Below are positions 56,879-64,000 of a stretch of 64,000 bases of DNA, piece after piece (position 1 is the stretch's first letter; each line of letters starts with the position of its first letter). The DNA lies in assembly GCA_963556695.1 (NCBI GenBank), contig CAUWAG010000004.1, forward strand, positions 2,976,001 through 3,040,000, in the 5' to 3' direction. The position numbers and the translations under genes are program-made. The stretch comes from Anthostomella pinea. Lineage: Eukaryota > Ascomycota > Sordariomycetes > Xylariales > Xylariaceae. The notes under the pieces were generated by a model. That model had not been told where the DNA came from. It did no database searches and was given only the letters and a program-made list of their open reading frames with translations.

Positions 56879-56883
56879 AGACC
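56879..56883. repeat. left target duplication of the host solo LTR (AGACC)
   Basis: AGACC occurs directly before TGTCAG at 56884 and again at 62330-62334 directly after the CCAACA end. Confidence 0.8.
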
Positions 56884-56985
56884 TGTCAGATTTGAGCCAA
56901 TCGTGAGGTTGAAGTGTGTGTGTGTTCTGTCTCTCTAGTGTCCTTGTGTGATCGTGGCAGTTTTGTGCCAGAGGGGACTGGATCG
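56884..56985 (-). repeat. first part of an inverted solo LTR split by the Copia element
   Basis: Reverse complement of the distal part of the Copia LTR (TGTCAGATTTGAGCC... ). It stops at GATCG (56981-56985), the insertion point of the full element. Its other part is at 62263-62329. Confidence 0.85.
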
Positions 56986-57160
56986 TGTTGGATTAAAGGT
57001 GAGCCCAGAGGGCACCTTGATAGGTAGACACCGAAGCCTAGTTGTTCCGTCCGGATCCAGCCCCCTCTGACACAAAACTGCCACGGTCATACAAGGACAC
57101 TCTAGAGAGACAGAATACACACACACACACTTCAACCTCACGATTGGCTCAAATCTGACA
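56986..57160 (+). repeat. left Copia LTR
   Basis: 175 bp, TG...CA ends, contains a (CA)n tract. Its end at TCTGACA is followed by the internal region. Confidence 0.92.
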
Positions 57161-57217
57161 ATTAAGAGCCTCATCGCTGATCCCTTTGACAAACCATATT
57201 TATCCTGTATATCTAAG

Positions 57218-60200
57218 ATGCCTGTCCTTTCAACACTTCAAGAGTCTGAGAAAGCAGACTTCTCAGCATCACTGTCGAAAGCAAGAGAATGGCCCGAATG
57301 GGACCATGAGTTCCAACTGAAGGCAGACGCCCTAGGTCTTCTTGACCTCCTCGTTCAGAAGAAGGGAATTATACCACAACCAGAGATTCCGAATATTGCA
57401 CGAAAGAAATACAAGAAGAAACGAACGACTCTCAAACCAAGCCAAATCATTGAAGTCAATCCTGATCCGAATGACGGAAACAAAGATGACAAAATCATCC
57501 AACACAAGGAAAATAATGGCGTGTGGATACTATCAGATCTAATGACAACGGGGAAACAAACCTATGAACTCAACAATAGTTTTTATGATCGAATCCAGAA
57601 GCTGCACGAGAAGCAAGTACTGTTTTTGGAGAAAATCAAGAACCATATACTCAAGTCTGTCACAAACCACTACAAGACCACCTGCTGCATTCCAAAGCAA
57701 CCAATCTAGGAGTGGTACGCATATCTCCAAGCCCAGTGCGGAATGGCTAGTACAGATGAGCAAGAGGATGCAAGACAACTCTACAAGACAGCACTCCAAC
57801 CCCTCAGAAATCCCAAGAACGTAGCAAGATGGATTGCCTTTTGGGAGATCGCCTTTACGAAGGCCCATCAGAAGGAAGTTCCTGAGACGCTCAATGTGAG
57901 CTCATGGGCCAGAGACTTCCTGGACACGGTATCTGAAACATTTCCCATATAGTCAAGCACTTATATGGTTACTAAGGACGAATAAATCCAGCACGGGATT
58001 CTCAAATATTGAGATCTTGTCAACGACTTCACAAGAGCTATTACACGGACCACCAATAAAGCTAGACGAGCCTCCAAAAATGCATTTGGGTCTACCTACA
58101 ACGGCAAGGGCTCTGGCAAAAAAGAACAAAAAGCCAGAAACAAAAGGCCTGGGAGAAAACAAACTAACCGCCGACCATGGAACAAGAAAAGTAGGGATGA
58201 GGACCATTCTGAATGTCCAGCATGTGGAATGGAACACGTATTAGCAAATTGTTTCTATGTCTTCCCGGAGAAGGCATGGAAGGGCTTCCGACCTAGGGAC
58301 TATCTCATCAAGAAGACGACTCAAGTCATGGAAGATCCAGAACTACAAGCTCAAGTCCGTGCCTTGAAGCGGAACAAGTCAAAATTAAGTACAAGGACCC
58401 CTCAACCTAAAGGAGAAAAGGCTAAAGAGATTCAAGATTGACTCTATGGCAGAACAATGGGCAAGGTGCCATCAGCCTTCACATTGGTCAAATTAGACGA
58501 CTATCCACTGGCATACTCAGTCATTTTGGACAGTAGAAGCACCATCACGGTCACAAACCAAGCATGGCGTCTAACCAGCTGGATGACTGCGCCACCAGGG
58601 GATTTCGTATGGTCGGGAGATCGCCCTCTACCCATCCAAGCGTACAGCAATATGCAAGTACGCGTCGGAAGCACGATTATCAGCTTCCTAAATACAGCCT
58701 ACTGGCCCTCACTCCTCACCACTCTCGTATCCCTACGAGAACTCAGACGAAAAGGATATTGGTGGGACAACAAGGAAAGGCAGACCAGTCTCAAAAGAAG
58801 AGACAATATCTTGATTGGCCATATCAAGGACATGTACGGCCAATATGTCATTGACTACCAACCGAACAACCCAAACGTCATGTTTCATACCGCACAACCA
58901 AGCAAGAAGCATCTACACAACTCATGGTCCAGAAGACCTCCCCTCACTAGGCTCGCGTGGCTATGGCATCAACGACTAGGACATCCTGGCCCAGAAGCTT
59001 TGGAACACCTAGTGCGTGCATCTTAGGGGGTGGTCATCCGAGGACCAACGGGAGTGGAATGCGAGTCATGCGGAATGTCCAAGGCCAGACAGCATATACA
59101 GAGAGCACCACAATCTAACTACAAAGATCCAGAAGAGAGATTAGCCCTTGACTTCCATGATTACAAGAGATCGCTGTCAAACAAGTCATCTCATATAGTC
59201 TTTACATGCAGAAACTCTGGTGTCTTATGGGACTATGCTCTCAAGAATTGAACTACGCAAACAATCATCCATATGGTGTCAACACACCTATTATGGCTGG
59301 AACGCCAATACGACATCAAAGTCAGGGTAGTTAAAACAGATAACGAGATATATATTAACAAGCCAGACATAGGAAGATGGCTAGAAACCCGCCCGATCAA
59401 GGTAGAGCCCTCAGCTCCCAATACACAAGCCAAGAACGAAGGTGCCGAGCGCCCAGGGGGTGTACTGAAAATGAAAGCGCACGCGATGCAAATTAGTGCT
59501 AGATTACTGACCTTCCTATGGCCAGAAATACTCAAAGCGGCTACATATCTCTATAATCGGACACTAAGAAGAAAGAGTAGGTAGAAAACCCCTTTTGATG
59601 TCTTCTTTGAAGCAGTCACGAGGAAGACAGGTTAACTAATGGCCCCAGACAAGCGCCCCAACCAGACATATCTCCGGGTGTATGTCTGCAAGGCCTACGC
59701 AATAATAACCGACATAAAGTTGGGTCGCTGAAGGCTAGACAGACTCAGTCCTAAAGCATGGATTGGATACTTGGTTGGATATCGGTCCTCTAATATCTAC
59801 CGTGTGTGGGTGCCTCACCTAAATAAGGTGATAAGTATGAGAGATGTCGCTTTCAATGAGAGCGAGTTATTTAATAAGAATAAAGAACGGTTCCGAGATG
59901 ACTTGAAGACAGCAACTGTTAAAGAGATACAGGTCATGGTCAATAAATACGCTCTATCCGAGTCCGACGACAATGTCCAGGACAAGAAAGAAAATCCTGA
60001 TAAACTACAAGCGGCCCAACATCCTCCCCCGACAGGGGTAGAGGATAGAAGTGCGGGAGGCCCGGTGGTCCCGACAGGGATACAAGTCCAAAAGGACGAA
60101 AAAGAAATAGATATAGGTATTGGGAATGAGCACCTATACACCACGGCGAAGTTTGCCCTATTACCTTTACCACTGCCTAGTCCTCTGTCCGCCCTGCTAT

Positions 60201-62041
60201 GTCATAGTATTTAGAAGGGGAATAAGGAACCCAAAAATCCTCTACAAGACCCAGGACAAAAAGAGTTCGAGCCTTAGAAAGCGGTGTTTCTAACAGGCCT
60301 CAAGGCTTTGTCCATAGAATGATCGGGTAAAAACACCCTAGATCGGACAAGCATTGAGAGAGCCTTACAAAAAGGATTCAAGCTGTACAGGCAACTCCTG
60401 GAAAAAGCGCTACAGCAGCGCGACAAACTAGCAACCTATTCAATGGGACACTTGTTCAAAATGGCCAAAAAGGATCACCTAAAAAGTCATAACAGCATGA
60501 GGTCATGGACTGAGATCCGAAAGAAAGACCCATCTATATGAGGGCATCAAATCTTGGACTGCATGTGGGTGTATGTCTATAAGTTTGATAAGCATGAGAG
60601 GTTCATCAAGTGTAAGGCACGTCTCGTGGTCAGAGAAGATCAACAGAAGGGGCTGCATTAAGAACAGACGTATGCAGCTACTCTTGCTGGAAGATCGTTC
60701 AGAACCTTGATAGCCCTGGCGGCCAAGTTTGACCTCAAAATGATCCAGTACGACGTTATCAACGCCTTTGTGCATGCTCCTATCAATAAGAAGATCTTCA
60801 TGCGGATGCCACACGGCTATCACAATAAAGGTACAATTCTTTAGTTGAATAAGGCACTCTATAGACTGAGGGTTTCTCTATTATTATGGCAAAAAGAGTT
60901 CTTAAAGACTCTGGCCAGCTTGGGATTCAACCCGGTTCCATATGAGCTGTGCTGCTATACAAGAAAAGGAATCATGATATTCTTCTACATGGACGATGTG
61001 ATCATCGCATATAAAGGACACACACAAAAAGATGTTCAAGACATGGTTCAGCAGCTTCAATGAAGATACGAGATCACTGGAGGCGGGCATGTTCAATGGT
61101 TCCTTTGAATGGAAATCATTTGGGACCGGCTCCAGCGAAAGATTTGGCTCTCCCAGACCTCTTACATTAAGAAAGTAACCAAGCTAATCAACCTGACCGA
61201 CAGAGTTCCTAAGGTCCTAATGAGTACAAAAGAACTACTGCCCCAGCAAGATCACGCCGCCCCTCACGAGATCCAGAAATACCAATAAAAGATTGGTTCT
61301 ATTCTATTTGCCTCCGTTTCCATATGGCCAGACATAGCCTTCGCAACATCACGCCTCGCTAGATTCCTCACAAACCCAAGTCAGATCCATCAGAATGCCG
61401 CCGACCAAGTCATCCGATACCTATATAGATCAAGATACCACTCTTTCCAGTTTGGAGGAGGAGACGATTTAGTGGTGGCCAGTGATGCTTCCTTTGCCGA
61501 CAATACTCTTGACAGAAAGAGCTCTCAGGCATTTGCCATGACTCTCTTCAAAGGATTGATCGGCTAGAGCGCCAATAAACAAGACACGGTTACTACATCT
61601 ACTGTAGAAGCAGAACTATTCGCACTGGCTCAGGCAGTCAAAGAGACTCTGTACATCAGCCGGCTAGTTACAGAACTTGGTGTTTAACTCAAACGCAAGA
61701 AGATCAAAATGGAATGCAACAATACACAGACAATTAAGCTAGTGACCGCCAAAATTGCCCTCTTAAAAACCAAGTTACGGCATGTGGACATACACAACCA
61801 TTGGCTTCGACAAGAAATGGAACGAGGAACTGTCAGCATCAAGTACACGCCTTTAGCACAGATAAAAGCGGATGGGTTGACCAAGGCCTTGCCGGCTCAA
61901 TGGTGGGCAGGATTTCTGGATCAGTTGGGATTGATAGACACTCGGGTAAGGCAGCTTGATCTGAGGTTACAGGAGGGAGCCTTTAAGAAGAGAGAAAAAA
62001 TTCTGAGTCAAGACCCTGAAGTAATTTATTCTATAGACTAG
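57218..62041 (+). pseudogene. Copia gag-pol, one continuous frame with many premature stops
   Basis: 1608 codons in a single frame from MPVLSTLQESEKADFSAS at 57218. Domains in order: gag with a zinc-knuckle remnant CPACGMEHVLANCFYVFP (about 58215-58265); aspartic protease region (SVILDSRSTITVTN; the usual catalytic DSG/DTG reads DSR); GAG-pre-integrase LWHQRLGHPGPEALEHLV; integrase core with VRVVKTDNE; reverse transcriptase with NAFVHAPINKKIFMRMP and catalytic box FFYMDDVIIAYKG (about 60982-61020); RNase H with ASDASFADNTLDRKSSQAF and TSTVEAELFALAQAVKE. All pieces are in the same frame; roughly twenty TAG, TAA and TGA codons interrupt it, often at conserved Trp (for example GLIG-stop-SANKQDTV). 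No frameshift was found. Confidence 0.9.
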
Positions 62042-62078
62042 TTCAGCCAGAGCCGTTGCCTGCCTGGCTGAGGGGGTA

Positions 62079-62257
62079 TGTTGGATTAAAGGTGAGTCCA
62101 GAGGGCACCTTGATAGGTAGACACCGGAGCCTAGTTGTTCCGTCCCGATCCAGCCCCCTCTGGCACAAAACTGCCACGGTCGCACGAGGACACTCTAGAG
62201 AGACAGAATATATACACACACACACACTTCAACCTCACAATTGGCTCAAATCTGACA
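62079..62257 (+). repeat. right Copia LTR
   Basis: 179 bp, same ends as the left LTR; longer by a few bases in the TA/CA dinucleotide tract. Confidence 0.92.
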
Positions 62258-62262
62258 GATCG

Positions 62263-62329
62263 GGACGGAACAACTAGGCTCCGGTATCTACCTATCAAGG
62301 TGCCCTCTGGGCTCACCTTTAATCCAACA
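62263..62329 (-). repeat. second part of the inverted solo LTR
   Basis: Reverse complement of the proximal LTR part, ending AATCCAACA. Joined with 56884-56985 it gives one complete LTR of about 169 bp in opposite orientation, followed by the AGACC target duplication at 62330-62334. Confidence 0.85.
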
Positions 62330-62334
62330 AGACC

Positions 62335-63301
62335 AAGCCCCAGCATCTGAGTGTCTTCTAGTTGCCAGAAGCCTCTATCGTTCTTTGTGTTGACTTACCT
62401 CAGAATATAAACCCTATAGAACCCTTTAGCCTTATAAGTTAGACGGCTCGTCACAGTTACGGGTTTTTATTTTATTTTATTTTTTATAATAGGTATAAAG
62501 TTGGCAATAACGTAAAGTGTATAAGTATAAGTTCATATAGTAACGAATATATTAACATACTTTGAATGGCTACTTTTTTATAAACTTTTCTTTTATCGCT
62601 CGCGTTTAAAATACTTGTTATATATATATTTACAACATAAAAAATACTTCATATAAAACAAGAAACCGAGAGCCCCGCTTTAGCTTGCAACATGCCCCGT
62701 AAGGGCACGTAACGAAGCGAGTATCTGCATTCAATGGAGGCAAAACTGTCAGCGGCGTTAGGAGGTGATCAGGACCCCTGGAACGCTGGCTCTAGTGCTG
62801 GCAGCGTTGCTATGATAGGGCAGATCCTTCGCGGCTTTCCCAAAACGGCAATCCATACTCGACAGGCTTCATCTCCACCCCCCCCCCCCCTTTCTACTGC
62901 TGTACCACCTACATATGTTTCCATGTTTGGCCCATGGTTCTTATGTGCGTACAAGGAACTTCTCGATTCGGGGGAGCACAATAGCGTTGCATCGACGCCC
63001 TACAGCAGCAAAGCTCGCAACTCTTGCAGCAATTGGAGACGGGGCGCCGCATGGTGACCATCTTCCCTCACCGGTCTGGATACATACACCTTGGAAATAC
63101 ATCACACTATTGGCAGAGAACATGAAGAGTATGGTAATCATCAGATAATCCAAGGTGACCTTTCTAGTGAAGCGACCTTTGACGAGGCATCTTCAGACTG
63201 GAGATACAGTAGTCCCCATCTGCAAGCAGCCAACCCACTTCAGCAGCACCAACCTCGACTACATAAACGTGAAAAAGAAACTGACACCCCTCACAGCTAG
63301 C
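62335..63301. other. AT-rich tail and intergenic DNA before the Ppo gene
   Basis: 62460-62660 is AT-rich without open frames, another RIP-like patch. The rest has ordinary composition; a run of 12 C lies at about 62879-62890. No gene recognised; the right end is the 3' flank of the Ppo gene. Confidence 0.5.
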
Positions 63302-64000
63302 TCAGTCATAGCAGATCTTCATAGTGCACGGAAAGGGGAAGTACGCGCCCCTATCCTCCCTCATGTACACAAAGAACCCACCAGGCCGAGGGATCTTTTT
63401 CAGCTCCCCCTGCGGACCAGGGGCTCGTCGAATATTTCTCAGCTTGAAGACAGACCGGAACATCTCTGTCAACCCAACTTGGGCGGCGTTCCGTCCGAGG
63501 CACGCGTGTGGTCCCAGTCCGAAGTGGATGTACGTACTCAGGGGGCGACGGGGGTTTACCTTCTCCGGGCCCGGGAAGTGCTCTGCGTCCTTCGCGGCGC
63601 CCACCTGTTGCAGTTCATGATTAGCTTTACTATAGATGCTGAAGCCAGGGTAATCAAGAGCACGCTTCGGATTACTCACAAAGCTGACGAAGACGCGATC
63701 CTTGGCCTTGACATAAACTTCGCGCCCATCATCCTCTCGGATGAAGTCGTCGGCCGCTGCTTTGCGGTACGAGCCGAACGTGCCCGCGAGTCGAATGCCT
63801 TCCATGCAGTATCCCAACAACAGGGAATCAGTCTCGTCCGAGGACGAAAGATTGGCTATGCGGTACATCTCTGGTAGGTATCTCGACCCGGCTGGAGTCA
63901 GATAGTAGTCGACCGCTTGGGCGAACTGTTGCTAGGTCAGTCACTTGGTCGGCAACCAGAAGACGATGCATTGAGACATACCACTCCCGCGATATTCGGC
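63302..64000 (-). CDS. C-terminal part of a Ppo-type fatty-acid dioxygenase/diol synthase (P450 domain), cut by the window edge
   Basis: Fungal psi-factor-producing oxygenases are fusions of a heme peroxidase/dioxygenase with a P450-like hydroperoxide isomerase and make oxylipins that control sporulation. Only the P450 end is here. Exons 64000-63982 (partial; NIAGV), 63925-63680 and 63604-63302; introns 63981-63926 (56 nt) and 63679-63605 (75 nt). Signatures: FAQAVDYYLTPAGSRYLPEM, then CMEGIRLAGTFGSYRKA, then across intron 2 VFVSFVGAAKDAEHFPGPEK, the heme-thiolate loop FGLGPHACLGRNAAQVG, and GELKKIPRPGGFFVYMREDR near the end. The stop is at 63304-63302. No lesion in the visible part. Which paralogue (A, B or C) cannot be told. 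Confidence 0.9.

Larger units (their letters stand above)
56986..62257 (+). mobile_element. full-length Ty1/Copia LTR retrotransposon (5272 bp)
   Basis: LTRs 56986-57160 (175 bp) and 62079-62257 (179 bp), both TGTTGGATT...TCTGACA. Target duplication GATCG on both sides (56981-56985, 62258-62262). A purine-rich GAGGGGG tract lies just before the right LTR. The internal region is one gag-pol frame in Copia order. The two LTRs differ by a handful of mostly transition changes and a short CA/TA-repeat length difference, so the insertion is not brand-new. Confidence 0.93.

Overview
The window looks like nuclear DNA of a filamentous ascomycete (Pezizomycotina). Genes carry short 45-130 bp introns with GTRNGT donors and CTAAC-like branch sites. 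Families such as SomA, Ppo oxygenases and multiple P450s are present, and mobile elements are inactivated by nonsense changes typical of RIP (repeat-induced point mutation). I cannot name the genus; long AT-rich blocks beside gene-rich DNA are common in Dothideomycetes, but that is only a hint.

Left half (1-28.6 kb), mostly core genes: a complete cytochrome P450 (2124-3946, +), a remnant of an FAD monooxygenase, a split tRNA-Asp(GUC) gene, a fungal nuclear protein of unknown role (6369-5065, -), a TOM6-like import subunit (6770, +), a seven-zinc-knuckle Gis2/Byr3/CNBP protein (9696-8929, -), a two-pass membrane protein (14744-13180, -), the U5 snRNP 40K WD40 protein (17903-16659, -), TRAPP subunit Bet3 with a 9-nt microexon (18406-19169, +), the LisH regulator SomA (23698-26327, +) behind a very long leader, and a small disordered protein (28275, +) behind three tandem copies of a ~150-bp promoter block.

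Right half (29.5-64 kb), a transposon archive with genes in between: a ~5.6-kb LINE (minus strand, 18-bp target duplication) carrying a Tc1/mariner element with an uninterrupted transposase; an ankyrin protein (37477-38208, +); a 600-bp AT-rich TIR element; a 2.4-kb pogo-type element with 64-bp perfect TIRs inserted about 200 bp in front of a membrane-protein gene (44082-44692, +); a probably secreted kinase-like protein lacking catalytic residues (45807-44964, -); a P450 pseudogene between 77-bp direct repeats; a transcription-factor fragment beside a short interstitial telomere repeat; an MDR oxidoreductase (49935-51194, +); a strongly AT-rich block (~51.8-56.5 kb) containing two solo LTRs and a transposase tail; and a full-length Copia element inserted, in opposite orientation, into a solo LTR of its own family. 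The window ends in the 3' part of a Ppo-type fatty-acid dioxygenase/diol synthase gene (64000-63302, -).

The genes do not form an obvious pathway or operon. The strongest results are the fully resolved nested insertions (all target duplications found) and the fact that the Copia and pogo coding frames are intact except for premature stops. No CRISPR array, prokaryotic system or convincing new multi-gene system was seen.
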